Positions 7,577 to 18,009 of a DNA stretch of 64,000 bases are shown here, in pieces. The first letter of the stretch is position 1. Each line of letters opens with the position of its first letter. The notes under the pieces were generated by a model. The model ran no database searches. It was given only the letters and a program-made list of their open reading frames with translations, and was not told the DNA's origin. Both the position numbers and the translations under genes were made by a program. Location of the stretch: contig NZ_CP076854.1 of the NCBI RefSeq assembly GCF_018987265.1, positions 62,001-126,000 on the forward strand, given 5' to 3'. The DNA comes from Rhizobium sp. WYJ-E13 (GTDB lineage Bacteria > Pseudomonadota > Alphaproteobacteria > Rhizobiales > Rhizobiaceae).

Positions 7577-8500
7577 CTAAAGCCGGGGAGCTTGGCCATC
7601 CTCGATCGACGGTGCGCGAGGGCTATCGCCCTTGAGCAGGCGAATGTCCTGGATGGGTGGTCGACCGAACAGACGACGGTATTCGCGGGTGAACTGGGTT
7701 TGACTTTCATACCCGACGTCGAAACCCACGGCTCTGGCATTCGAACGTCCGATCAGCAACAATTTACGGGCTTCATGAAGTCTGACATGCATCCGGTATT
7801 CCAGCGGCGTCATCAGTGTCGTCGCTTTAAAGTGGCGATGGAGCGATGTCGGGCTCATGCCCGCGAGATCGGCGAGAAAGCCGATCGACATCGGCTCGCG
7901 ATAATGCTCCTTCAGCCAGGAGGTCACCCGCCCAATCTGAGCGAGCTTCGTATTGCCGGTGGCGAAATCTCTCAGGGTTGCGCCACTCTCACCCTGTAGA
8001 AGCCGATAATAGAGTTCCGTGGTGGCGGGCCTCAGGAGCGCTCCGAGATCTTCTGGCCGGTCAACAAGTGCCAGTACCCGATAAAGTGCGTTCAGGATAT
8101 CGTCTGTCTGCGCAGACACGGAGAGACCTTCGCGATGGGGTGCGAGGGGCACGGCCGAGACGTAGGGAAGCAATTCGGCCATCGCGTTACCATCAAGTTC
8201 GAACGACACTGCGAAGTGTGGATAGTTCGTCGATGCCTCGGTAATCCGCGCAGAAACGGGCAAGTTTACAGAGGCAATAAAATACTTGTCGTCGTCGACG
8301 TCGAACATATGGCCGCCAAGCGAAATCTCCTTGCGCCCTTGAAGAACGACGCAAAGGCGCGGCGTGTAAATGCTTTCCGCCGGAAGTGTCGGGGCGACGA
8401 CCTTGAAGATCGTGAGCCCGGCGATGGGAGTTTCCTGTTTGGGCGTCGAAGCGTGGCGATCAATGATTGCGACGAGCTCATCCTTGATCTTCAAGACCAT
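7577..8500 (-). CDS. AraC-family regulator with AraC_N domain
   Basis: A 307-residue protein. The N-terminal two-thirds match the AraC-type N-terminal domain (TPRLCVVLQGRKEISLGG, about residues 45-65). The C-terminal double helix-turn-helix (residues 195-290) includes MSIGFLADLAGMSPTSLHRH and AVGFDVGYESQTQFTREYRR. The family typically regulates an adjacent SDR or aldo-keto reductase, and here it is divergent from an SDR gene (8686-9522). Its inducer is unknown. Confidence 0.9.
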   Translation of the reverse strand: MVLKIKDELVAIIDRHASTPKQETPIAGLTIFKVVAPTLPAESIYTPRLCVVLQGRKEISLGGHMFDVDDDKYFIASVNLPVSARITEASTNYPHFAVSFELDGNAMAELLPYVSAVPLAPHREGLSVSAQTDDILNALYRVLALVDRPEDLGALLRPATTELYYRLLQGESGATLRDFATGNTKLAQIGRVTSWLKEHYREPMSIGFLADLAGMSPTSLHRHFKATTLMTPLEYRMHVRLHEARKLLLIGRSNARAVGFDVGYESQTQFTREYRRLFGRPPIQDIRLLKGDSPRAPSIEDGQAPRL

Positions 8501-8685
8501 TCCTCCAACAACACCTTACAGAGCATCTAAGTAGGTGCGAACTCTGTGTTTGGTAGGATCGTATGAATGTTTGGGGATTTTGGCATAACGGCCGACTCCG
8601 CTCTTTCGTATCTTTTTCGACAAGCGGCGATGGAAATTCTCCGTCGAAGCCTTGTGGTCTCTCTGCAATCGAAAAGGAAGAAAAA

Positions 8686-9522
8686 ATGACCGATAAACCT
8701 GTATGGTTCATCACCGGAGCGTCGAGCGGCCTCGGACTGGAGCTCGCAAAACACCTGCTGGATTCGGGTTATCGTGTGGTCCTTGGGGTCCGTCGTCCAG
8801 AAGGCCTGGCGAACCTGGCGGCGCAGTTCAACGGTCGCGCTCTCGTCCTAAAACTCGACGTGACTGATCGCGCGACGATCAAAAGCGCAGTCGCTGAAGC
8901 CATCTCAACCTTTGATCGGATCGACGTCCTGGTCAACAATGCGGGCTATGGCTATCTCGCCGCGATCGAGGAGGGCGACGACGAAGGCGTTCGCAAACAG
9001 TTCGACACGAACCTCTTCGGCCTCATCGATGTCACGAAGGAAGTTTTGCCGTTCATGCGGTTGCGCAGAAGCGGTCATATCGTCAACATTTCTTCGCTAG
9101 GCGGTCTCATGGCGTTCGCAGCAACGGGCTACTATCATGCGACCAAATTCGCGGTCGAGGCGATTTCGGAGTCATTGAGCCAGGAGGTGACCCCGCTCGG
9201 CATCAAGGTAACCATCGTGGAGCCGGGCGCGTTTCGGACCGACTGGGCCGGACGCTCCATGGTGGAATCGCCGATCGAGATCGACGACTACGCCCAGACG
9301 TCGGGCAAGCGCCGGTCATCGACCAAAGCGGTGTCGGGCAATCAGCCAGGCGATCCGGCGCGCGCTGCTGTGGCCATCCGTGGCGCGGTGGAATCAGCCC
9401 AACCTCCGCTGCGCTTGCTGCTGGGCGGCTCGGCCCTCGATCTTGCGTATAAGCGCCTTGAGGCACTGAAGGAAAACTTTGACGCATGGAGCGAGGTCAC
9501 CCGCAGCGCGGATTTCCAATGA
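8686..9522 (+). CDS. SDR-family oxidoreductase
   Basis: A 278-residue classical SDR: TGASSGLG at residues 10-17, VNNAGYG near residue 85, and the catalytic Ser with YYHATKFA (Tyr-x-x-x-Lys) near residue 150. I chose the ATG at 8686, with AAGGAAG 7 bases upstream; the longer open frame from 8563 adds 41 unrelated residues. It is divergent from the AraC regulator. The NADP(H)-type substrate is unknown. Confidence 0.9.
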   Translation: MTDKPVWFITGASSGLGLELAKHLLDSGYRVVLGVRRPEGLANLAAQFNGRALVLKLDVTDRATIKSAVAEAISTFDRIDVLVNNAGYGYLAAIEEGDDEGVRKQFDTNLFGLIDVTKEVLPFMRLRRSGHIVNISSLGGLMAFAATGYYHATKFAVEAISESLSQEVTPLGIKVTIVEPGAFRTDWAGRSMVESPIEIDDYAQTSGKRRSSTKAVSGNQPGDPARAAVAIRGAVESAQPPLRLLLGGSALDLAYKRLEALKENFDAWSEVTRSADFQ

Positions 9523-9787
9523 TTTTCAGCGGCGGCCGGTTTGACGAAACAAATACCTCGCCGCCCCAACTACCTCGCATGTAATTGAAGCCATTTCTCT
9601 CGTCGCATGCTGGCCAGTCGACTACGAACGGCTTAGATACGTACGGAGAAGTCAGATGATAAACCTTTCAATATACAAACGGAAATGCTCCCACCGGGTT
9701 GCGTCGCTAGGCTCGGCAACGTTTTGTTCAGCAAAGCCTCTAAATGTCTGATTACGGATAAGCAATTTGCAACCTTAACTCGTTTCA
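9523..9787. other. Gene-free gap before the GGDEF-EAL pseudogene
   Basis: These 265 bp between two plus-strand genes have no supported coding frame. They presumably hold the promoter of the dead GGDEF-EAL gene. Confidence 0.4.
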
Positions 9788-11661
9788 ATGCTTTCCAGCG
9801 GCATGGAGACACCGATGTTACTGGGCCTGCAGAACCTCATACTAAGAATGGTTGCGCAGGGCGACGAGCTACAAGCAACCTTGGAGAGACTTTGCGTTGA
9901 AGTCGAGCGCCTTTTGCCGGGCACGGTCGCATCGGTGCTGACGCTGGACGACGAGGGATGCCTGCACCCATGCGCCGCGCCGGGCTTGCCTTCAAGCTAC
10001 TCGATGGCGCTCGACAATCTCAAATTGGCCCGATGGTTGGCTCGTGTGGTGCAGCCGCATTCCACGGCGAGGCAGTGATTATCGATGACATCGAAAATGA
10101 TCCGCGATGGGCGCAGTTTAAATCCCTTGCACTGCCTCACGGTCTTAGAGCTTGCTATTCGAACCCGATCTTCAGCAGCAAAGGCAAGATTTTAGGCACT
10201 TTTGCGTTATACTTCCGGGAAGCACGGGCTCCAGCCGTCCTTGAGCAAACCATTGTCGAAGGCTGCCTGCCGCTATGCATGATCGCGTTGGAGCGTCACG
10301 AGCGGCTGCGGGAACACCGCCGGCTTGCCTTCACCGACGTCCTGACCGGACTACCGAACCGCGCGAAGTTCAACGTGACAATGGAGGAAAAGCCGCCCGG
10401 TGACTGGGCGCTTTTGCTTGTCGACGTCGACAACCTGAAAGTTATCAACGACACGTTCGGCCACGCAGCCGGTGACGACTTGATAGCCTCAACCGCACGT
10501 GGATTGCTGAGCGTCGTCAGTCCTCGGGAAGTCTATCGTCTAGGTGGCGACGAGTTCGCAATCGTCCTTGATCCTACCACGGCCAGTGACTCGGAGAACA
10601 TCGCAACAGAGCTGGCCCGGAAAGTCCATCATCCTACCTTATGCGCTGGCCATACTGCGTTTCCTTCCATCACCGTTGGAATTGCCCATTCTGGGCGGAG
10701 GTACTCAGCAAACGAAATCCGCCATTTTGCCGATCTCGCGCTTTACCATGCCAAGGACACAGCGCGCGGTGGCTTCGTGACCTATAATGCGGCACTGACC
10801 TCGACAATCGCGAAGCGCTATGAAGTTGTGCAGACCGTCGCGGCCGCGTTGAAAGACGAACGCATCGAAGCCTGGTATCAACCAATCGTTCGCATCGATA
10901 CCGGAGAGATTGTCGGCGTCGAAGCGCTGGCGCGCATGCGTCTTGCGACCGGAGAAATGGTACCGGCCGCCGTGTTCCATGAAGCCACGAAAGACGCCCA
11001 TGTTGCGGCGTCGTTGACACGCACAATGATTGACCGGATCTCGATGGACCTTGGTCATTGGCTGAGATCAGGCATCCCGATCCAGCACGTCGGAATCAAT
11101 CTCTCGGCTGCAGATTTTCAATGTGAGGATTTTCCCGAGAGCCTCTAGGCCGCATTTGAGAAGCAGGGTGTTCCGCTCCATCACGCAATTCTTGAGGTGA
11201 CGGAATCTGTTTATCTCGGCGGTAGAGATCAGATCGTCGCAAAAAAGATTGCCGCGATGCGTGCGGCGGGCCTCAAGGTTGCGCTGGATGATTTCGGGAC
11301 CGGCTTTGCGTCACTCACCCACCTGATCACAGTCCCCGTCGACGTCATCAAGATCGACAAATCGTTTACCGACCGGCTGGGCGACGATAATGTCGGAGTG
11401 GCCATTATTGAGGGTATTCTTCATATCGCCAAGTGCATGGGGGTCCGCGTGGTCGCGGAGGGCGTCGAGACGGCACCGTAAGCAGAAATGCTCCTTTCGC
11501 GTGGCTGTGTCCTTGGCCAGGGGTATCTTTATGCAAAGGCGATGCCCACGTCGGAAATGGCCGCGTTGCTCCGAGCCCATGGTCAACAGGCGGAAATGAG
11601 CGTCGGTCAGAAGCCACAGGGGCGAAGTTTCGCGGAAAGAAACTTGCGATCCAAGGGTTGA
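9788..11661 (+). pseudogene. Broken GAF-GGDEF-EAL cyclic-di-GMP enzyme gene
   Basis: The ancestral protein would be about 620 residues: a GAF sensor (9.8-10.3 kb), a GGDEF cyclase with intact LGGDEFAIVL, and an EAL phosphodiesterase with VEALARMR and DDFGTGFASL. One base is missing near 10024 in the GAF part (NLK | IGPMVGSCG continues in another frame). An in-frame TAG at 11146-11148 and a TAA after VETAP at 11479-11481 then interrupt the EAL domain; the second falls where EAL proteins normally have Gln. All three lesions lie in otherwise well-preserved code, so inactivation looks recent. A GGDEF fragment could still be made. Confidence 0.85.
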
Positions 11662-11768
11662 ATGAGATCAGACTGTTGTGTGATTTCATGTCGCTCGCGC
11701 ACGAATGATATTGCTATCAAATTCGCTGATGCCTCAACGGCACGATCTCCATAGTCCTCACAACGGCG

Positions 11769-11922
11769 TCAGGTCCTATTCCTGGCTCTCGAGATGATAT
11801 CCGCCAAGCCATCGACCGTGAAGGGCTTTGACAGCTGTAGTGCATCAGAGATGCCGGAAGCCGATGTGGCGCTATCGTCGCCACTCGCGAAGACGATGCG
11901 AACGGTCGGCCACGAACCAACC
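11769..11922 (-). pseudogene. Truncated response-regulator receiver domain fragment
   Basis: Reading leftwards from 11921, the last ~50 residues of a CheY-like receiver are present: TVRIVFASGDD, then LSKPFTVDGLADII with the conserved Lys-Pro-Phe, and a stop at 11769-11771. The frame is cut off exactly at the outer end of the Tn3-type inverted repeat (11923). The missing N-terminal part is not found directly beyond the element at 15138, so insertion was followed by deletion or rearrangement. Confidence 0.7.
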
Positions 11923-11961
11923 GGGGTCAGAACAAGAGCAGTGCGAAATCGTACGCTAAGG
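11923..11961 (+). repeat. Tn3-type terminal inverted repeat, left end
   Basis: Begins GGGGTCAGAACAAGAGCAGT and ends CGTACGCTAAGG. It is perfectly inverted at 15099-15137 over about 38 bases. Confidence 0.9.
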
Positions 11962-11978
11962 GCGAACGGAATGAGAAC

Positions 11979-14953
11979 TTACGCAGCGTCCCTTAGCCTA
12001 GCCGGAAGTCTGAGCGACCGGAAGCCTTCGGGCATCTGATGTTCCGCGTCCCAGGTGTAGATGCCGGTAAGGTTGATATGCTCCCAACTCAGAGGCGAGA
12101 CGTGCTTGAGCACATGATCAGGAATCTCGCGACGCGCTTTGCGTAAGTGGGTGATGGCCCGTTCGATATAGACCGTATTCCAGTGGACGATTGCGCTGAC
12201 GACAAGGTTGAGACCAGAGGCGCGGAACGCCTGGCTTTCGTACGACCGGTCGCGGATCTCGCCCCGCTCATGGAAGAAGACAGCGCGCTTCAGTTTATGG
12301 GGGGCCTCGCCCTTGTTGAGACCGGCTTGGCATCTTCGCCGTAGTGCCGGGCTTGAGTACCATTCGATCATGAAGAGCGAACGCTCAATCCGACCGAGTT
12401 CGCGGAGCGCCCTCGCCAGATGGCTTTGCTTTGGAGATGCGGACAGCTTCTTCAAGATCGTAGACGGCACCACGGACCGCGTCGTGATCGACGCCGCGAG
12501 ATGGAGCAGATCGTCCCAATGGTCGAGAATCAGGGTAGTGTTGATCGGCGCCCCGATATGGTTCGACAGGACCGGATATGCATCGCCCTTCTCAAACGTG
12601 TGGAACTTCCGGTCTTTGAGATTGCGCAGTCGCGGTGCGAACCGCTTGCCGATCAGGGCGAATAGCCCGAAGATGTGATCACTCGCGCCGCCCGTATCGG
12701 TAAAGTGTTCCTGGATCTCGAGGACCGTGTCCTGATCGAATAGTCCGTCAAGCACATAGGCCGCCTCGCTTTCGGTCGGACTGATGGGCAAAATGCTGAA
12801 GTAGCCGTATTGATCTGACAGATGGCTGTAGAATTTCGATCCGGGTTCGCTGCCGTAATGCAAATTGATGTCTCCGCGTTTTGCAGCTCGGTCGCTCGCT
12901 CGGAAGAATTGACCGTCTGAGGAAGATGTCGTGCCGTTGCCCCAAAGGCGGGAATGCGGATGGCGGGTGTGCGCATCGGTGATGCACGCCTGTGCCGCGC
13001 GATAGGTCTCTGACCGAGCATGGAAGGTGCGCATCCAGCCGATCTGGTGAGCGCTGATCCCCTTGGATGCGCCCGCCATTCGTTTCGGGCCGAGGTTGGT
13101 CGCATCCGCCAGCACGCCAGCCAACATCGCAGAGACATTTTTCGGGATGTCACCGGTGCGAACATGCGTGAAGTGATCCGCAAAGCCGGTCCATTCATGC
13201 ACTTCCCTTAACAAGTCGGGAACCTCGACCAACGGATACATGTCGCTGATCTCGGCATTCAGTTCCTCTGCTTCCACGGGGACTTCGCCGACGGTCGGTG
13301 TGACGATCAACGTTCCGGCCTCAAGACGAACTCCTTCGAGCTTTCCGGATCGTGCTCTGTGCGCCAGACGCTGCAGGTTGAACTCGAGCATCTGACAGGC
13401 TTCGGCAAGCCACTGTGCGCCGTCACCTTCGACCCCCAAACCGAGACGATCTTCTTCCTTCATCGCGATGAATGTCGACCGCGGCATCAGATGCTCGTCA
13501 ATCGGACGAAAAGATCGGCTGCCGTCGACCCAAATGTCCGCAGATCTAAGCCGGTCTCGCAAAACCGCTAGCGTGGCGATCTCGAAGAGACGGCGATCAG
13601 GTTTCCCTTGTTCGAAGATAAGCCGTCGATCGGTTTGGCTGAGGTGGGTGAGCGGCACGCGATCCGGAAGTGTCCGCCGCTTCTCGGCATAAAGCCGTTT
13701 CAGCAGCGCAATTGCCGCCAGAAGCGGGTCGTGAAGATACGCCGAGCGGAACGTGAAGGCCTGAAGGAACGCACCAGTGTATTTGTCGACGGTCGCATAC
13801 TGCTCGGCTGCCACGGACAACGGCGGTGCCTCGTTGTCGTCGACCATCGACTAAAGCTCAGGCTTCATCCGAAGCAGCCGGTCCCAGCCAACTCTTTGGT
13901 CGAGAACATCCAATGCGTTCCGACATAGTCGTTGGCGGATTGCAGTGCGGTGATCGTATCTAAAAACATGCGCAGCGCTTTGGCGATATTCGCTCTGCAG
14001 TCCATCTGTCGCTGCTTCTTTCGATTGTTGGCTTGCGAGAACAACTTGCCCATCAGTTTGATGAACATCGTTACCGCATCGTCCGTGAGCTTCTGGCAGA
14101 GCTTGATGACCTGAGCCACGATCAGAGCGTGGCGGCGGCTGGCGTTGAAGTCGTTGGCAAGCCAGGCCGGCGTTGCGTTGCCCTCCCGGATCATCTGGTC
14201 CCACCGTCCGGATGACACGCGCGCCTGCAGTTCCGGATCGATCTCCAGCCGACGCAGAAAAGCTATCCGCTCGGTCAGCCCGACGAGGTTCGCCGCAGCC
14301 GGCGCTTCTGGCGCCGAACGCAGCCAATGAAATCGCGTCTGGCCGATCGACGGGTCAACCTCTAACAGCCTATCCAGTGATTGAAGCCTATCGAGTGGGA
14401 TGTCTTCAATCAGGGTTTTTTCTGCCCGGCGCCGGGCTATGGCACGGCCGGCAAGGCCGATGCGTTCGATCGTGTCGATCGCCGGCAAAAGAGCTCCGCG
14501 TTCGCGAAACGTTGCGACAAGCGAACTGGCTATCACAGCACCGTCGTCGGACATGGTCGCCGCTTGAATTGCCGCCAATAGCGCGGCGCGGCGATCTTGC
14601 ACCGTCGCGCTTCTCGTATCGAGATACACCATTAGCCGCGCCATATGATCCCGACGGGTTTCTTCACGGCGTGCATAGAGGGCAAATTCGTCTGGGGCGG
14701 CGCCGATCTGATCAGCAACATATCTCAGCATCGCGCCAGGCGGAGTTTCTTCTGCTCCAAGCACTCGACCCGGGTATCGCATTAGACATAGCTGGATGGC
14801 AAAGCCGAGCCGATTGTGATTACGTCTCCGCAGTTCGATCTCCAGGCGATCCGCTAATGACAACGAATAGTGGCGGATCAAGCTGTCCTCGTCGACTGGG
14901 ATATCGACAAGCTTCCGTCGATCTTGATCTTTGAGAAGCTTGCGCTTTGCCAT
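11979..14953 (-). pseudogene. tnpA: Tn3-family transposase gene, inactivated
   Basis: It would encode about 990 residues from MAKRKLLKDQDRRKL (ATG 14953). The N-terminal DUF4158-type region and the C-terminal DDE transposase core are both recognisable (SAMLAGVLADATNLGPKRMA, LWGNGTTSSSDGQFF, HIGAPINTTLILDHW). Two lesions separate them: a one-base deletion near 13917-13922 (SANDYVG | NALDVLDQRVGW) and an in-frame TAG at 13851-13853 just before MVDDNEAPPL. Both halves are otherwise open. The element cannot move by itself unless helped by another copy. Confidence 0.85.
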
Positions 14954-15098
14954 CGCCCGACTCCATTCATGACCAATCTGCGTGAAGCGTTGTCGAGTCG
15001 GGCCGAACAGAGAAATCAAAACTGGCGCATGTCGATGGCAATCCACAGAGATCGGATGTTGCACATCCGATCTAAGGCATCGTTCCGGTTTCGTTCGA

Positions 15099-15137
15099 CC
15101 TTAGCGTACGATTTCGCACTGCTCTTGTTCTGACCCC
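15099..15137 (-). repeat. Tn3-type terminal inverted repeat, right end
   Basis: Plus-strand sequence ends TTGTTCTGACCCC; inverted copy of 11923-11961. Confidence 0.9.
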
Positions 15138-15343
15138 ATGGAGTCGCGCGTTGGAGGGGGGAGTTCATTGTGCTGACCTCGTACCGCGTCCATCACGTCT
15201 CTTGACGACGTGGCGTTTCTCCGTGCGACTATGATACCGGCCGGACAAATCACTCATTGCCGCCGCTGGATCTTAGCGTTTTTGCGGCTCCAAGCTGCAG
15301 CTGTAAAATTCCATGCATCGCAACACATGGATCACTACCATTA
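15138..15343. other. Gap between Tn3 element and catabolic/transport operon
   Basis: These 206 bp are the downstream end of the eight-gene minus-strand operon. They hold no gene that I recognise and no continuation of the receiver fragment cut at 11922. The inverted stretch ACGTCTC...GACGTGG near 15195-15210 is short and not a clear terminator. Confidence 0.4.
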
Positions 15344-16372
15344 CTAGAGTGGGCGCCGTATAAACTTCGAAATCAACCCCACCAACCCTTCGCGGAATGA
15401 AAGCACGCAGCCAACGAATACGACACCCTGCACGACCGTCACCCATGCGCCCAAAGGTGCCAGGTAGTTCTGCATTGCGACCACAACCAAAGCTCCGGCT
15501 ACAGGTCCGAAAATCGTACCCAGGCCTCCGACTAGGGTCATCAACACCACCTCCCCCGAGGTAGACCAATGAATATCGGTCAGTGACGCCAGTTGAAAAA
15601 CGATGGCTTTCGTCGCACCAGCCAATCCGGCGAGTGTAGCAGAGAGAGCGAACATCAAAAGTTTGTACCGGTCGACGTCATAACCGAGGGAAATACAGCG
15701 CGGCTCGTTATCTCGAATAGCCTTGCACAACTGGCCGAAAGGCGAGTGCACGATACGATAGACGACACACAGGCCGGCAAGAAAAATGACAACCACCGCG
15801 ATATAGAGAACCCGATCGTTACCCAGATCGAAAATATTGAACAGGCGGCCGCGAGGCACCGACTGTATCCCGTCCTCGCCTCCGGTAAAACCAGGGGTCT
15901 GCAGCGCGAAGAAATAGAGCATCTGGGCAAGCGCCAGCGTGATCATCGCAAAGTAAATCCCCTGCCGCCGAATGGCGATCGCGCCAAAGACAAGCCCAAT
16001 AGCTGCCGCTACCATGGTCCCCGCTAGAATTGCCAGTTCGGGAGGAAGGTGCCAGGCTTTCGCGGAGTATGCGCTCACGTAGCTGGCGACCCCAAAAAAG
16101 GCCGCGTGACCGAAAGATAGCAACCCGCCAAAACCCAGGAGTAGATTGAAAGCCAGTGCGAAGAGCGCAAAACAAAGGACTTTCATGATGAAAATCGGAT
16201 ACGCGACGAACGGCGCAAGTGCCAGCACGATCGCCAATCCAAGGATGACGCCACGGTGAAGACGAGCGGTCTTTCTTTCCTCGTCGCGTGCGGAAGTTAT
16301 CGGCACGAATGCTGCCGGCGCGCTGGTGTCTGCCATGATGTTCCCCTTTTTTTGTAATGTGGCGCCGCTCAT
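15344..16372 (-). CDS. Branched-chain-type ABC transporter permease (LivM family)
   Basis: A 342-residue inner-membrane permease with about nine hydrophobic segments and the family core LLSFGHAAFFGVASYVSAY near residue 85 and GLGTIFGPVAGA near residue 290. Last gene of the operon; its ATG overlaps the LivH-type stop by 4 bp. In this context it probably imports an aromatic acid rather than leucine; Liv-type importers for protocatechuate (PcaMNVWX) and coumarate (CouPSTU) are known precedents. Confidence 0.9.
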   Translation of the reverse strand: MSGATLQKKGNIMADTSAPAAFVPITSARDEERKTARLHRGVILGLAIVLALAPFVAYPIFIMKVLCFALFALAFNLLLGFGGLLSFGHAAFFGVASYVSAYSAKAWHLPPELAILAGTMVAAAIGLVFGAIAIRRQGIYFAMITLALAQMLYFFALQTPGFTGGEDGIQSVPRGRLFNIFDLGNDRVLYIAVVVIFLAGLCVVYRIVHSPFGQLCKAIRDNEPRCISLGYDVDRYKLLMFALSATLAGLAGATKAIVFQLASLTDIHWSTSGEVVLMTLVGGLGTIFGPVAGALVVVAMQNYLAPLGAWVTVVQGVVFVGCVLSFREGLVGLISKFIRRPL

Positions 16373-17256
16373 GCGACGCGCCCGAACAGACCGGCCGGCT
16401 TCGCAAGCAAGACGATGACCATGATGGTGAAGATCACCGTTGCAGATCCCTCGGGATAGAAGACCTTGGTAAGCCCTTCGACCACACCCAGGCCAAAGCC
16501 AGTCACGATAGCGCCCATGATGGATCCCATTCCACCAATGACGACGACCGCGAACACGACGATGATGAGATCTCCACCCATGTTCGGATTGACGGAATAG
16601 ATCGGCGCTGCGAGTACGCCGGCAAATGCAGCGAGAGCCACGCCAAACCCGTAGGTTAACGTTACAAGCAGAGGCACATTAATGCCGAATGCCTGGGTCA
16701 ACGCCGGATCCTCCGTGGCCGCTCGCAGATTGGCTCCGAGTTTTGTCTTTTCGATCATGAACCAGGTTGCCAGGCAGACAACAAGCGAGATTGCGACAAC
16801 CCATCCGCGGTAGATCGGCAGGATCATGAAGCCGAGGTTCCAGGCTCCCTGTAACGCACGTGGAATTTGGTACGGAAGCCCCGTAGAACCGAACTCATTC
16901 CGGAAAAGACCCTGAACGATCAACGCAACACCGAACGTCAGCAACAACCCGTAGAGGTGATCGATATGAGCGATCCGGGCGATCAGCAGACGCTGAATCA
17001 GAATGCCAAAGGCCCCGACAACGAGTGGCGCGATTACGAGAGCCGCCCAGTAGTTGATACCCAGGTAATTCAAACAAATCCAGGCGACGAATGCTCCCAT
17101 CATATAGAGCGCGCCGTGAGCGAAATTGATAATGTTGAGCAAGCCAAAAATGATAGCGAGCCCGAGACTGAGAGTTGCATAGAAGGAACCGTTGATCAGA
17201 CCCAGGAGGAGCTGCCCGAGAAGAACTTGAGGCGGAATACCGAGAAGATCCTGCAT
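16369..17256 (-). CDS. Branched-chain-type ABC transporter permease (LivH family)
   Basis: A 295-residue permease, mostly hydrophobic, with NIINFAHGALYMMGAF around residues 40-55 and GGMGSIMGAIVTGFGLG near residue 250, both typical of LivH. Pairs with the LivM-type protein to form the membrane channel. Starts 4 bp after the LivF-type stop, so it is tightly within the operon. Confidence 0.9.
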   Translation of the reverse strand: MQDLLGIPPQVLLGQLLLGLINGSFYATLSLGLAIIFGLLNIINFAHGALYMMGAFVAWICLNYLGINYWAALVIAPLVVGAFGILIQRLLIARIAHIDHLYGLLLTFGVALIVQGLFRNEFGSTGLPYQIPRALQGAWNLGFMILPIYRGWVVAISLVVCLATWFMIEKTKLGANLRAATEDPALTQAFGINVPLLVTLTYGFGVALAAFAGVLAAPIYSVNPNMGGDLIIVVFAVVVIGGMGSIMGAIVTGFGLGVVEGLTKVFYPEGSATVIFTIMVIVLLAKPAGLFGRVA

Positions 17257-17259
17257 CGC

Positions 17260-18009
17260 CTACACTCCGAGATAGCTGTGAAGCTTGTTGACATTGACGG
17301 CAAGCTCGGCGTTCGGGATCATGTCAACCACATGCCCCTCCTCGACCACGTAGTGTCGATCCGCCAGTGTTGCCGCAAAATGGAAATTCTGCTCGACGAG
17401 AACGATGGTGTAGCCTTCGTTCTTAAGCTCTGTGATCGTTCTTCCAATTTGATCGATGATCACAGGGGCCAGCCCTTCGGTCGGTTCGTCGAGCAGCAAG
17501 AGCCGGGCGCCAGTACGAAGAATTCGTCCTATGGCAAGCATTTGCTGCTCGCCGCCTGAAAGCTTCTTCCCGTGACTGTTGATCCGCTCCTTGAGGTTTG
17601 GAAACATTGCGAAGACGCGTTCCGTGCTCATCCCGCCAGGTTTGACCTGCGGCGGCAGGAGAAGGTTCTCTTCCACCGACAATGAAGCGTAGATACCCCG
17701 ATCCTCAGGAACATAGCCGATCCCCAGTCTTGCAATTCGACGGGATGGGAGGCTGATGGTCTGCTGTCCTTCGAACAGGATGGAGCCGCGTCGTCGACCC
17801 AACATCCCCATGATAGCTTTCAACGTTGTGCTCTTGCCGGCGCCGTTTCTTCCGAGGAGGGTTACGACTTCGCCGGGCAAGACTTCAAAATTCATCCCGT
17901 GGAGAACGTGGCTCTCGCCATACCAGCCCTGGAGGCCGCTAACCTTGAGCAGAGGGGCAAGACTGGATTTTTGCGAACCGTTTAAAACCGAGGTGTTGTC
18001 AGTGGACAT
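17260..18009 (-). CDS. ABC transporter ATP-binding protein (LivF family)
   Basis: A 249-residue ATPase with Walker A GRNGAGKST (about residues 54-62), signature LSGGEQQML and Walker B LLLLDEPTEGL. The motif set IGYVPEDRGIYASLSVEENL is LivF-like. Overlaps the LivG-type gene end by 11 bp. Confidence 0.92.
   Translation of the reverse strand: MSTDNTSVLNGSQKSSLAPLLKVSGLQGWYGESHVLHGMNFEVLPGEVVTLLGRNGAGKSTTLKAIMGMLGRRRGSILFEGQQTISLPSRRIARLGIGYVPEDRGIYASLSVEENLLLPPQVKPGGMSTERVFAMFPNLKERINSHGKKLSGGEQQMLAIGRILRTGARLLLLDEPTEGLAPVIIDQIGRTITELKNEGYTIVLVEQNFHFAATLADRHYVVEEGHVVDMIPNAELAVNVNKLHSYLGV

Larger units (their letters stand above)
11923..15137. mobile_element. Tn3-family element, decayed, transposase only
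   Basis: A 3215-bp unit bounded by 38-39 bp inverted repeats that start GGGGTCAGAACAAGAGCAGT and end inward with TACGCTAAGG, the GGGG...TAAG layout of Tn3-family ends. The transposase gene fills almost all of it; there is no resolvase or cargo gene. The five bases outside the ends (CAACC on the left, ATGGA on the right) do not match, so no target duplication is visible. The two repeats agree over at least 38 positions. Almost identical ends occur at 28509 and 28704. Confidence 0.85.
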
